A stretch of 47,198 nt of DNA, taken from the NCBI GenBank assembly GCA_003506895.1, contig DNXO01000067.1, forward strand, positions 19,275-66,472, written 5' to 3'. The notes beneath the pieces are model-generated. The model was not told where the DNA came from. It saw only the letters and a list, made by a program, of their open reading frames with translations, and ran no database searches. Origin of the DNA: Acetobacteraceae bacterium. Lineage in GTDB: Bacteria; Pseudomonadota; Alphaproteobacteria; Acetobacterales; Acetobacteraceae. Positions 25,182-33,599 of the stretch are shown in pieces; within the stretch, counting starts at the first letter, position 1, and the number at the start of each line of letters is the position of its first letter. The position numbers and the translations under genes are program-made.

Positions 25182-26102
25182 GTGACCACGACCGAACCGC
25201 TGCCCGAGGGCAATCCAGTGGACGTCTCCATCGCCGGCCAAGCCGAAATGGCACGGTCGCAGGCGCTGTTTCAGCCCTCGCCGCCAGATGGCATCTACCA
25301 GGTTTCGGCGTCCCTGCTGGACGAGGCCGAGGCGGTGTTCCAGATGCACACCGGCGGCGCGCTACCGGCAATGGACGCCGTGCGGGCCGAACCGTTCTCC
25401 GGCCTGAGAGACCATGCGCTGGGCTGGGCCGTTGCGCGCCTGCGGGACAGGATCGCCTCGGATGCCTGGACGTGCATGGAAGATGCACCGACATCCAACG
25501 CGGTAACCCATGTCGCCGCTTTCCTGCATTTCGTCACGACCTGGTCCCGCCATCCGCTGTTCCCGGCGATGATGGCGACTGCCGCCGAACGGGGATTCTC
25601 GCTGCACGGTCTGGCGCCCTACGCCGCGGCCCATTGCATGATGATGATGGGCAACCAGATCACCTTTCCCGAACCCCAGGGCTATCCCGGCCGGATCGAG
25701 GACTTCCTGCTGGCGACCAAGGCCGGTCCGGTGGACGTGCATTTTGAGACGTTTGACAGGTTCGAGTATCCGTTCGGCCAGACCTGGGACCATGCCTTAC
25801 TGCGGGCGGCGGTAACCGAGGTCATGAGCGCGGCACAGAGCCGCATCAATCTACGCAATCCCGGGGCGCTGATTTTGTCGCCAGGGACCGCGCTGAATGG
25901 CTTCGATGAGGCGCTGATCGCGGCGATAAAGGAAGCGATGCTGACGCTGGGGCGTAGGAACCGCGGGCTGATGGCAGTGGCGCCGGTGGTGCTGCGATTA
26001 CAGGGGCTGCAAGATCCGCGTGCGATTCGTTTTGGGTATGGGTGCTTTCCGACTTTGAACAAGCATTACCGCGTGGACACCTCGATGCGGACCGGCGGCT
26101 AA
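25182..26102 (+). CDS. Hypothetical protein (306 aa), probable operon with DUF3035 gene
   Basis: I do not recognise this protein. The GTG start at 25182 is 12 bp after the DUF3035 lipoprotein stop. No signal peptide or membrane span is evident, though the region at about 138-158 contains four consecutive Met (HCMMMMGNQ) in an Ala-rich helix. The rest is predicted mixed helix with conserved-looking Trp/His/Phe-rich blocks: FLHFVTTWSRHPLFPAMM, FDRFEYPFGQTWDH, and a C-terminal NKHYRVD. Codon use is like that of its neighbours, and it ends before a long palindrome. It may be a large soluble enzyme or structural protein, but no catalytic motif stands out. Confidence 0.6.
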   Translation: MTTTEPLPEGNPVDVSIAGQAEMARSQALFQPSPPDGIYQVSASLLDEAEAVFQMHTGGALPAMDAVRAEPFSGLRDHALGWAVARLRDRIASDAWTCMEDAPTSNAVTHVAAFLHFVTTWSRHPLFPAMMATAAERGFSLHGLAPYAAAHCMMMMGNQITFPEPQGYPGRIEDFLLATKAGPVDVHFETFDRFEYPFGQTWDHALLRAAVTEVMSAAQSRINLRNPGALILSPGTALNGFDEALIAAIKEAMLTLGRRNRGLMAVAPVVLRLQGLQDPRAIRFGYGCFPTLNKHYRVDTSMRTGG

Positions 26103-26186
26103 AGGCCGACTGCTGGCCAACGACCACCGCGTCTCGCCGACGCTCTCTTATACCAGGCGGCGTTGATGTCGACTATCCGGTGATGC

Positions 26187-26224
26187 CTCACCGTCATGCC
26201 GACCTTCGTCGGCATGACGGTGAG
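26187..26224. repeat. Perfect 17-bp inverted repeat, REP-like palindrome
   Basis: CTCACCGTCATGCCGAC (26187-26203), loop CTTC, then the exact complement at 26208-26224. It lies between two convergent genes (stops at 26102 and 26359). The GTCATGCC core resembles palindromic intergenic repeats of alphaproteobacteria such as RPE/REP families. No T-run follows, so it is more like a repeat than a rho-independent terminator. Confidence 0.85.
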
Positions 26225-26358
26225 AGGCCGGCGCCGGTGTGTCAGTCTTTCGGCGGATTGGTATTATCAACGGGCTTTCTGCCTCGGCGGACGAGATGTC
26301 AGCCACCCCTGAACGATCGGTTCAAGTGTGGCTGACGGGCCCGATGGATGTATGAAGT

Positions 26359-28059
26359 TCAAGCGGCCCTTACATCCGTGACGAAACGGTCCACCTCGGC
26401 GGTAAGGTTTTCCGACTGCCGCGAAAGATCGGTCGCGGCCCCGAGAAGCTGCTTAGCGGATACGCCCGTTTCATTGGCGGCCTGGCTTACGCCGCCGATA
26501 TTCAACGTCACATCCTGCGCGGCCTGGGCTGTCTGCTGCACGTTGCGAGCAATTTCCGCGGTTGCCGCCCCCTGCTCCTCAAGCGCCGCGGCTATGGTAA
26601 CCACGATCGAACTTACCTCCTCGATTGTGTCGGTTATCCCGCGGATCGCCTCGACAGACTCTTTGGTCGCGGACTGTATCTGAGCGATTTGCGCACCGAT
26701 CTCCTCGGTTGCCTTCGCTGTCTGGCTCGCCAGATTTTTTACTTCCGACGCAACGACCGCAAAGCCCTTTCCGGCATCGCCTGCCCGCGCCGCTTCGATC
26801 GTCGCGTTCAACGCGAGCAGATTTGTCTGCCCCGCGATGTTGGTGATCAGTCCGACGACCTGCCCAATCCTTTCCGCGCCCAAGGCCAACGCCTGTACGA
26901 TTCCGTCGGTCCGTTTCGCATCGACGACCGCCCGGCCGGTAATCCTTGAGGAGTGCGTCACCTGCTGGTTGATCTCTCTAATCGACAAGGTGAGTTCCTC
27001 CGCCGCCGCGGCTACGGTATGCACACTGACACTGGCCTCCTCCGCCGCCGCCGCGACCGTGCTCGCCTGCTGATTCGTCTGGGTCGCGGTGCTGGACATC
27101 GACTGTGCTGTTACTTTCAACTCGGTTGCGCCCGAGGCCAGCACGGAGGCGAGATCGCCGATCTTCGCTTCGAAGGCCCGGACGAGTGCCTCCAGCGCCC
27201 GCGCGCGCAGTTCCTTTGCCTGCCGCTCTCGTTCCTGCTCCGCGGCGAGTTCGTCCGCCTTGACCATGTTGTCGCGGAAAACCCCAAGCGCCCTGGCCAA
27301 AACGCCAACCTCGTCCTTGCGATCCGCATCGGCGATGAAGATCGACTTATCGCCCGCGGTCAGCCGGTCCACGGCCATGGTGGCCCGCCGGATCGGGCTG
27401 GCGATGCCGGCGACAATCGCAAATCCTGCCAGCAGGCCGATCGCAGCCGTCGCCAGCAAGGCGATGGTGATGCTCCAGCGCGCCTGTTCATAGGTCGCGG
27501 CGCCCTCGTTCGCCTTTTTGACCCCCTCCACGTGATTGAACGTCAGGTCCTCCATTAGCTTCGACGCCGCCAGTTCGAAGTCGGTTCGGGTGTTGTCCCG
27601 AAAGAGCGCGACTGCCTTCGTGCTGTCTCCGCTATTGACTAGATTGTCGAGTTGCTCTCCGCCTTGTTTGACGCGGACCCAGGCTTGATCGAACGCCCGC
27701 ATCAGACGCTCATCGTCGGTGCCGGTTGCTATCAAGGGCTGATACTTCAGGCGTATCTTCTGGACGTTCGCCATTCCCTCGGCCACGGCCGACTGATCCA
27801 GCGCCAGTTCGTCTGCCTTGCCCGCGACGGCAGCGATCACGAGCCGAGCTTCACGGAGCCGGTAATCTTCCGCCGCCGTGGCGAGTTCGCCGAGGACCGT
27901 CGTCGAGGGAAGCCAACTGTCGCGGATATCGGCAGCCGCGTCATTGATCAGCCCGCTTTCGCGAAGACCGAACAGCCCTAACAGGCAAGTGAAAAGAAGA
28001 AGGCTCGCGAAGGCCATCAGGACCTTACCGCGGATGGATAGATCGAGCCATAAACGCAT
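26359..28059 (-). CDS. Methyl-accepting chemotaxis protein
   Basis: Transmembrane chemoreceptor of about 566 residues. TM1 spans about 12-32 (LMAFASLLLFTCLLGLFGL), then a periplasmic four-helix bundle-like ligand domain (about 33-190), TM2 at about 190-212, a HAMP domain (about 212-265, SPIRRATMAVDRLTAGD), and the cytoplasmic signalling hairpin with the conserved tip IAGQTNLLALNATIEAARAG kept as the diagnostic motif. Gln/Glu/Ala-rich adaptation helices flank it. The start at 28059 is chosen for AAGGA six bases upstream; a second ATG two codons earlier is too close to that site. No chemotaxis genes adjoin. The ligand is unknown. Confidence 0.95.
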   Translation of the reverse strand: MRLWLDLSIRGKVLMAFASLLLFTCLLGLFGLRESGLINDAAADIRDSWLPSTTVLGELATAAEDYRLREARLVIAAVAGKADELALDQSAVAEGMANVQKIRLKYQPLIATGTDDERLMRAFDQAWVRVKQGGEQLDNLVNSGDSTKAVALFRDNTRTDFELAASKLMEDLTFNHVEGVKKANEGAATYEQARWSITIALLATAAIGLLAGFAIVAGIASPIRRATMAVDRLTAGDKSIFIADADRKDEVGVLARALGVFRDNMVKADELAAEQERERQAKELRARALEALVRAFEAKIGDLASVLASGATELKVTAQSMSSTATQTNQQASTVAAAAEEASVSVHTVAAAAEELTLSIREINQQVTHSSRITGRAVVDAKRTDGIVQALALGAERIGQVVGLITNIAGQTNLLALNATIEAARAGDAGKGFAVVASEVKNLASQTAKATEEIGAQIAQIQSATKESVEAIRGITDTIEEVSSIVVTIAAALEEQGAATAEIARNVQQTAQAAQDVTLNIGGVSQAANETGVSAKQLLGAATDLSRQSENLTAEVDRFVTDVRAA

Positions 28060-28065
28060 TGTCAT

Positions 28066-28453
28066 TCCTTAATTTCGGTTATAAAAGATTAACAGTGAAA
28101 GAAGTAGGATATGCTGGTTCTGTATTGCCTCCCTTGAGTCAATCAAGATGATTCAATCTTATCGAATTTGATTCCAACTTCCATCGAATTCGACTCGTAC
28201 TGCGATTGCAGTGATCCTGGAGGGGCAAATCACGATTCGATACAGCCCGCCGGCCGCCCTGATCCCGGCCGCGCATTTTTCGCCCAAGGCGCGCATATCG
28301 CGAAACAGCAAGAAAAATGGAGCGTCGCCGCGGCATCGCCGGCCAGCGGGATTGTGCGCGGGCAAACGACCCTCGTCAGGACACCGCGGCACCGATATGT
28401 TCTGCGCGCCGTGACGATTGCATTCGTGTGCGGCCGACCCGATCGGAGACCAG
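28066..28453. other. Divergent spacer between chemoreceptor and FAD oxidoreductase genes
   Basis: No gene recognised. The first 100 bases are AT-rich and should hold the chemoreceptor promoter. Imperfect repeats of TTGA/TCAA cluster here: CTTGA-GTCAA-TCAAG at 28133-28147 is a 15-bp inverted repeat, and TTGAGTCA (28134-28141) pairs 7 of 8 with TGATTCAA (28149-28156). These could be an operator, but none matches a regulator I can name. CGGAGACCAG at 28444-28453 is the ribosome-binding region of the next gene. Confidence 0.4.
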
Positions 28454-29785
28454 ATGGCCCCGCCAGTTGACCGCGTTCCCGGCGATACGGTGATCCCCAA
28501 ATCGGCCGGCGTCGTTGTGATCGGCGGCGGAATCATCGGCGTTTGCACGGCGTTCTTCCTGGCCCGCAAGGGCGTGCCGGTCGTGCTGTGCGAGAAGGGG
28601 GAGATCGCCGGCGAGCAGTCCAGCCGCAACTGGGGCTGGTGTCGCAAGATGGGCCGCGACCCGCGGGAGGCCCCGCTGGCGATGGAAGCGCTTCGCCTGT
28701 GGCCCGAGATGAACACCCTGGTCCAGGCCGACACCGGCTTCCGCCGCAGCGGCATCGTCTATCTCTGCCGCACACGGAAGGAACTCGCCAAGCGGGAGGC
28801 ATGGCATGAGCAGGTCGGCAAGCCGCTGGGGCTGGACAGCCGCATGATTACCCGCGACCAGGCCGCGCGGGTGCTGCCGGGCCTCGCCGGTCCGTGGCTG
28901 GCTGGGCTGTTCACCCCCACCGACGGCCGGGCTGAACCCTCACAGGCCGCCCCAGCCATCGCCCAGGCCGCTCGGCGGTTGGGTGCGACGATTTTGACCC
29001 AATGCGCCGTGCGCGGCGTGGAAACCGAAGGCGGCCGGGTCTCGGCGGTGATCACCGAGAAAGGCCGGATCGCCTGCGATGCTGTCGTGCTGGCCGGCGG
29101 CGTCTGGTCGCGCCTGTTCTGCCGCCCGATGGGCCTGCGCCTGCCGCAACTGAAGATCCTGTCGTCCGTCCTTCGCACCGAACCGCTTTCCGGCGGACCG
29201 GAAGCCTCGGTCAGCGGCTTCGGCTTTGGCCTCCGCAAGCGGTTGGACGGCGGCTACACGGTCGCGAGCTGGAGCCGGAACATCGCCGATATCACGCCCG
29301 ACTCCTTCCGCTTCTTCCGCGATTTCCTGCCGGCCCTGCGGATGCGCCGGGGCGATGTCAGTCTGCGTTTCGGCGGCCGGTTCCTCGACGAGCTTGTCCA
29401 GCCCACAAGCTGGCCCCTGGATGGTCCGTCGCCATTCGAGCAGATGCGCGTGCTCGATCCACCCGCGCATCCGGCGATCCTGGCGCAGGCGCGTTCTCAC
29501 GCCACCCAGGCCTTTCCGGTGTTTCACACCATGCGGGTGGCCGAAACGTGGGGTGGTATGATCGACGTCACCCCCGATGGCATCCCCGTGATCTCCGGCG
29601 TCGATGCGTTACCCGGTTTCTTCATCGCCACCGGTTTCAGCGGCCATGGCTTCGGCATCGCGCCGGGTGCCGGGCGCCTGATGGCGGAAATCGTCGTGGG
29701 CGAGACGCCGGTGGTGGACCCGGTACCTTTCCGCTACAATCGGTTCTCGGATGGAACGCGGCCGAGACCTTCGCCGCTCGCCTAA
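28454..29785 (+). CDS. FAD-dependent oxidoreductase, DadA/sarcosine oxidase-like
   Basis: DAO-family flavoenzyme of 443 residues. The FAD-binding motif is VVVIGGGIIGVCTAFFLA (about 20-37), followed by EIAGEQSSRNWGWCRKMGRD (about 50-69), which marks a subgroup of D-amino acid dehydrogenase/sarcosine oxidase-like proteins, and C-terminal VTPDGIPVISG and GFSGHGFGIAPGAGRLMAE. The start at 28454 is supported by CGGAGACCAG. It is a different subfamily from the DadA-like gene at 17388; the two are not duplicates. The hemB ribosome-binding site overlaps its stop codon, so the two genes are probably cotranscribed. Likely oxidises a secondary amine or amino acid, feeding electrons to an unknown acceptor. 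Confidence 0.9.
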   Translation: MAPPVDRVPGDTVIPKSAGVVVIGGGIIGVCTAFFLARKGVPVVLCEKGEIAGEQSSRNWGWCRKMGRDPREAPLAMEALRLWPEMNTLVQADTGFRRSGIVYLCRTRKELAKREAWHEQVGKPLGLDSRMITRDQAARVLPGLAGPWLAGLFTPTDGRAEPSQAAPAIAQAARRLGATILTQCAVRGVETEGGRVSAVITEKGRIACDAVVLAGGVWSRLFCRPMGLRLPQLKILSSVLRTEPLSGGPEASVSGFGFGLRKRLDGGYTVASWSRNIADITPDSFRFFRDFLPALRMRRGDVSLRFGGRFLDELVQPTSWPLDGPSPFEQMRVLDPPAHPAILAQARSHATQAFPVFHTMRVAETWGGMIDVTPDGIPVISGVDALPGFFIATGFSGHGFGIAPGAGRLMAEIVVGETPVVDPVPFRYNRFSDGTRPRPSPLA

Positions 29786-29796
29786 GGATGTTTGGG

Positions 29797-30771
29797 ATGG
29801 TCAATCGCTTCCCCTTGACGCGTATGCGCCGCCTGCGGTCAAGCCAGGTGATGCGGGATCTGCTGCAGGAAAACACCGTCACGGTGAATGACCTGATCTA
29901 TCCGATCTTCGTCGAGGAAGAGCTTGACGACTTCGCGCCCGTCGACTCCATGCCCGGCATCTTCCGCATACCGGAGCGCAAGCTGGACGCGGCGATCAAG
30001 GAAATCGCGGCCGCCGGGATCAAGGCGGTGATGACCTTCGGCGTCAGCCACCACAAGGATGAGATCGGCAGCGACTCCTGGAGCCGCGACGGGCTGATGG
30101 CCCGTATGATCAAGCGGGCCAAGGATGCGGCGCCGCATATGATGGTGATTTCCGATACCTGCTTCTGCGAATACACCTCGCACGGGCACTGCGGTGTGAT
30201 CCACGGCAACGATGTGCACAACGACCATACGATCGAGAACCTGGGCAAGCAGGCGGTCGTCGCGGCGGCAGCCGGGGCGGATATGATCGCGCCGTCCTCG
30301 ATGATGGACGGTCAGGTGACGGCGATCCGGTCGGCGTTGGACGACACGGGATTCAGCAACATTCCGATCATGGCGTATTCGTCGAAGTTCGCCTCGGCGT
30401 TCTATGGGCCATTCCGAGCGGCGGCGGGGTGCGACCTGGATGGGGACCGCAAGGCGTATCAGATGAATCCGATGAATGGGCGGGAGGCACTGCTGGAGTC
30501 CGATGTGGATGAGGCGGAGGGTGCCGACATCCTGATGGTGAAGCCGGCGATGCCGTATCTGGACGTGCTGACCAAGATCCGCCAGCGCAGTCTGCTGCCG
30601 CTGGCAGCGTATCAGGTCAGTGGCGAATACGCGATGATCAAGTTCGCCGCCCAGGCGGGTGCGATCGACGAGCATCGGGTGGTGCGCGAGAGCCTGGGCG
30701 CGATCAAGCGTGCCGGCGCCGACCTGATCCTGACCTATTTCGCGATGGATATCGCTCGGCAGGGCTTCTGA
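29797..30771 (+). CDS. hemB: Delta-aminolevulinic acid dehydratase (porphobilinogen synthase)
   Basis: HemB condenses two 5-aminolevulinate molecules to porphobilinogen in tetrapyrrole synthesis. At 324 residues it has standard length. The metal-binding loop DTCFCEYTSHGHCG (about 115-128) carries three Cys in the zinc-type arrangement rather than the Asp-rich, magnesium-type loop found in Bradyrhizobium. The two Schiff-base lysines are in MAYSSKFASAFYG (about 195-207) and MVKPAMPYLD (about 248-257). The start at 29797 is favoured over 29788 by AAGGA at 29784-29788, which overlaps the preceding stop. It is convergent with the TerB-like gene, 23 bp apart. Confidence 0.96.
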   Translation: MVNRFPLTRMRRLRSSQVMRDLLQENTVTVNDLIYPIFVEEELDDFAPVDSMPGIFRIPERKLDAAIKEIAAAGIKAVMTFGVSHHKDEIGSDSWSRDGLMARMIKRAKDAAPHMMVISDTCFCEYTSHGHCGVIHGNDVHNDHTIENLGKQAVVAAAAGADMIAPSSMMDGQVTAIRSALDDTGFSNIPIMAYSSKFASAFYGPFRAAAGCDLDGDRKAYQMNPMNGREALLESDVDEAEGADILMVKPAMPYLDVLTKIRQRSLLPLAAYQVSGEYAMIKFAAQAGAIDEHRVVRESLGAIKRAGADLILTYFAMDIARQGF

Positions 30772-30794
30772 TCGACGGCGGCACAGCAGGCCGG

Positions 30795-31301
30795 TCAGCG
30801 ATCAGGCCGAACCGGGTGGGGCGATAGTCCTCGAACCGGGGAAGCAACACTCGGGGTGGCGGCGATTTCGAGGATGTTGCGCATCGCGTTGAGCAGATCG
30901 ATTTCTCGCGGATGGAGAATGCCGTCGGCTTCGGCGACATGGGCCGCGGCACCAGCGATCAATCTTGCGGTCTCCATGCCAGCCAGCGGACGCAGCCTAT
31001 CGGTCAGGTCCTGCCATTCCACCTCCTGGTGCGCGGCGGCAAACCTTTCGCGTATCGCGATGCGGCTTATCTCGGTCGAAAAGCGTTCCAGAACCGTTCC
31101 TCTGCTGAACGCCACGCGAATATTGGTTCGCTTCAAAAAACTGAGAAGGCCGCGATACTCGACCGGCTGGGCACGCCCGTCCGCCAACGCCATTTCCGCG
31201 GCGGCGACGATCATGCACTCCATGATCCGCGGCCCGGGTTGGGCAACATAGCCGAACCTGTTGGTTCCGCCGTTCCGTTGGTCGAAGTCCGCAAAAAACA
31301 T
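30795..31301 (-). CDS. TerB-like tellurite-resistance domain protein
   Basis: 168 residues matching the TerB/DjlA-N helical fold: an acidic-aliphatic helix (IMECMIVAAAEMALADGRAQPVEYRG kept to the first part, about 26-40), then a second copy-like segment GAAAHVAEADGILHPREIDLL (about 125-140) with the ADG-x-P/E pattern typical of TerB proteins, where acidic residues may bind metal. The start at 31301 was chosen for AGGAGCGAGATC upstream; the frame is open much further but that part does not look coding. A disordered Pro/Arg-rich tail follows. It is divergent from the TerC operon, separated by a 590-bp spacer. Function may be metal or membrane stress; unproven. Confidence 0.75.
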   Translation of the reverse strand: MFFADFDQRNGGTNRFGYVAQPGPRIMECMIVAAAEMALADGRAQPVEYRGLLSFLKRTNIRVAFSRGTVLERFSTEISRIAIRERFAAAHQEVEWQDLTDRLRPLAGMETARLIAGAAAHVAEADGILHPREIDLLNAMRNILEIAATPSVASPVRGLSPHPVRPDR

Positions 31302-31891
31302 GATCTCGCTCCTGCCATGATGCCAAAGCCGCAAGCGGAGCGGGATCGAGCTGGAAACGTAGGCCCGGCTCGACCGCGGCGATCTGCCAGCGGTGATCCG
31401 ACATCGCAAGGTTGGCCGGCTTGCACCGACGTCCTGCCAGAGGGGCCCGGATCCTGTTATGAGCGTACACCTGGGCAACCGATAGGGCTTTTCAAGCGGA
31501 CCGGTCGAAAAACCACGCCGCCGAGTCCGGTCGCCATCGCCCTTCTGTTTCGCCGCCATCGTCCGCGCGGCAGTCATCCTGGCGGCGGCGCTGTATTGAT
31601 AACGCCCAACGGCGCCCCATGTCCTTGGCAATCGATCCGGGCCCCTCTGACGCGGACGGTGGCATTGGGCCACCCAACCTCGTGATGTCGGATCACCGTG
31701 TTGCCCGCTGGCCAGTGCCCGGGACCGGTTGATCCGCGGGCCAGCGACGTTTGTTCCCGTTCATCGATCGGCCGGGCTTCCGGGGCACCTCGCGGACCGA
31801 GAGAAGGAGCCGAGGCTTGCCTTACGCCGATCGTCGCAGTGAATCACACATTTCCCAGGCCGACCATGCCGGCCACCAGCATGAGCGGCGA
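31302..31891. other. 590-bp divergent spacer, no gene recognised
   Basis: Lies between the start of the TerB-like gene (minus) and the TerC operon (plus). Open frames here read as low-complexity Arg/Pro/Ser sequence in all directions and have no family resemblance. It should contain the promoters of both transcripts, but I could not assign a convincing -35/-10 pair or operator. Confidence 0.5.
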
Positions 31892-32176
31892 ATGGCATTG
31901 TTGATCAGGCGTTTGCCGCTGCGCCTGGAAGTTCCCATACGCCGGCTGCGACAGCCGTCCATGCGATGGGTTCGCATTCCGGCTGGGTTCCTGTTGATCG
32001 GGGGCGGCGTATTCAGCATCCTGCCACTCCTGGGACTCTGGATGCTGCCGCTTGGAATCGTGCTCCTCTCCGAGGACATTACCGTAATGCGTCGATTTAC
32101 CGCCCGGGCTTTCGATTGGGTAGAACGCCGTCGTCCCCATTGGCTCGGGCTAAACCCCGACGGAGGGGAGACATGA
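31892..32176 (+). CDS. Small membrane protein, first gene of TerC operon
   Basis: 94 residues with a basic N-terminus (RRLPLRLEVPIRRLRQP), then one or two closely packed hydrophobic helices (about 35-60, FLLIGGGVFSILPLLGLWMLP) and a basic C-terminal tail ending RRRPHWLGLNPDGGET. The GGG-x-x-x-PLLGLWMLP-G pattern resembles small PGPGW-type membrane proteins, but I am not certain of the family. The ATG at 31892 has only a weak ribosome-binding site. Its stop overlaps the TerC start in ATGA (32173-32176), which implies translational coupling. Confidence 0.7.
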   Translation: MALLIRRLPLRLEVPIRRLRQPSMRWVRIPAGFLLIGGGVFSILPLLGLWMLPLGIVLLSEDITVMRRFTARAFDWVERRRPHWLGLNPDGGET

Positions 32177-32925
32177 CCTCGCTCGCAGACCCCAACATAT
32201 GGGCAAGTTTCGCCACGTTAACGGCGCTGGAGATCGTGCTCGGCGTCGATAATCTCGTGTTCATTGCCATGCTGGCTGGCCGTGTGGCGCCCGCCCAGAG
32301 GGGAAGCGCCCGCACGCTTGGCCTCGCTTTCGCACTGGGTTCACGCCTCGCCCTGCTCTGGTCGATCGCCTGGCTCGTTCATCTGACGCATCCCGCGATC
32401 TGGATCAGTGGTGACCCGCTTTCCTGGCGCGACCTGATACTCATCGGTGGTGGCGCGTTCCTTCTGTTCAAGGGAACGCAGGAGATACATCACCGCATGG
32501 ATGACGCGGACGAGGCAGAAGCAACGAGCCGGAAGCGGGCCGGCTTCGTCACCACCATCGTCCAAATCGGGCTATTCGACATTGTGTTCTCGCTCGACAG
32601 CGTGATCACCGCGGTCGGACTGGCGGAGGAGGTCTGGGTCATGGCCGCCGCGATCATCGTGGCAATGGTTGTGATGCTGGTGGCGTCGAACCCGCTTGCG
32701 GCGTTTATCGAACGTCACGCCTCGGTAAAAATGCTGGCCCTGTCGTTTCTGCTGCTGATCGGAACGATGTTGATCGCCGATGGCCTGGGCTTCCATATGC
32801 CGCGCGGTTACGTTTATTCCGCCATGGGCTTTTCGGTGATGGTGGAAAGCCTGAACCTGCTCGTGGCAAAACGGCGCCGAACGAAAGAACGACGGGCGCA
32901 AGAAACCGGAGGGCTGGTCGGATGA
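32173..32925 (+). CDS. TerC-family integral membrane protein
   Basis: 250-residue polytopic protein with about seven membrane helices. TerC hallmarks are seen: ALEIVLGVDNLVFIAML (about 17-33) and, after a hydrophilic loop, FDIVFSLDSVITAVGL (about 135-150), the two acidic D-N/D-S motifs conserved through the TerC/YoaE/Alx group, which is linked to metal (including Mn) handling and export-related stress. GGAGGGGAG upstream is a strong ribosome-binding site. It overlaps the genes on both sides by 4 bp (ATGA at 32173 and at 32922). The partner YqhA-like protein is also a membrane protein. Confidence 0.93.
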   Translation: MTSLADPNIWASFATLTALEIVLGVDNLVFIAMLAGRVAPAQRGSARTLGLAFALGSRLALLWSIAWLVHLTHPAIWISGDPLSWRDLILIGGGAFLLFKGTQEIHHRMDDADEAEATSRKRAGFVTTIVQIGLFDIVFSLDSVITAVGLAEEVWVMAAAIIVAMVVMLVASNPLAAFIERHASVKMLALSFLLLIGTMLIADGLGFHMPRGYVYSAMGFSVMVESLNLLVAKRRRTKERRAQETGGLVG

Positions 32926-33458
32926 CCGATCTGAAAACACTGAAGGTGCCACACACATTTGTTGAGCGCATAATCGAACGCACTATCTTTGCCAGCCGAT
33001 GGTTTCTGGCGCCCATCTACATCGGGCTTGCCGCCGGCTTGGTTGTACTGCTGATCAAGTTCGTGCAGCACGCGATCGAATTATCGACCCATGTCCTGAC
33101 GACGGGCGGTGACGCCACGATCATTGGTATCCTGTCCCTGGTGGATATCGCGCTGATGGGCAGCCTGGTCGTGATGGTGATGTTCGCCGGATACGAGAAT
33201 TTCGTTTCGAAGCTGGACCTGGCGGGTAGCGACGACAAACCCAGTTGGATGGGCCACGTGGACTTCGGCGATTTGAAACTGAAGCTGATGGCTTCGATTG
33301 TCGCGATTTCCGCCATCCATGTCCTGGAGAGTTTCATGAATATCAGTCACCTGAGCGACCGCGAACTGGGCTGGAGCGTCGGTATCCATATGGCGTTCGT
33401 GGTTTCGGGTGTGCTGCTTGCGGTGATGGATCGCCTGACCGGCAAGTCGCACGAATGA
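32922..33458 (+). CDS. UPF0114 (YqhA-like) membrane protein
   Basis: 178 residues with three to four membrane helices: about 25-48 (SRWFLAPIYIGLAAGLVVLLI), 70-92 (ILSLVDIALMGSLVVMVMFAGYENF), 118-135 and 150-170. The GYENFVSKL and LKLMASIVAISAIHVLESFMN segments are diagnostic of the UPF0114 family, whose function is unknown. The ATG overlaps the TerC stop. It is the last gene of the operon; a small hairpin follows 98 bp on. Confidence 0.93.
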   Translation: MTDLKTLKVPHTFVERIIERTIFASRWFLAPIYIGLAAGLVVLLIKFVQHAIELSTHVLTTGGDATIIGILSLVDIALMGSLVVMVMFAGYENFVSKLDLAGSDDKPSWMGHVDFGDLKLKLMASIVAISAIHVLESFMNISHLSDRELGWSVGIHMAFVVSGVLLAVMDRLTGKSHE

Positions 33459-33555
33459 AACAGCACTGCCCCGGCCTTGGAGGGGAAGCGGGCATCGAAA
33501 TACTGTCCCAATCTGCTTGAAGCAGAGATCCCACGAGATTTCCCCGGCTGATCGC

Positions 33556-33571
33556 CCCAACTCTTGTTGGG
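33556..33571. terminator. Short hairpin between convergent yqhA-like and lolD genes
   Basis: CCCAAC (33556-33561), loop TCTT, GTTGGG (33566-33571), followed on the plus strand by TTATCCC. It lies between two convergent stops. The stem is short and lacks a T-run, so the assignment is weak. Confidence 0.4.
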
Positions 33572-33599
33572 TTATCCCACCACCGCGTTGGCGGGGCAT

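Noticed and set aside
26300..26330. tRNA-like TTCAA motif near GGTTCAAGTGTGGC
   Set aside because: No acceptor or anticodon stems could be formed around it.
28133..28156. FNR-type box upstream of the chemoreceptor
   Set aside because: The halves TTGAG and ATCAA are separated by three bases instead of four and one base deviates, so it does not meet the consensus.
31302..31673. N-terminal extension of the TerB-like gene
   Set aside because: The upstream part is low-complexity and has no family match, while the ATG at 31301 has a good ribosome-binding site.
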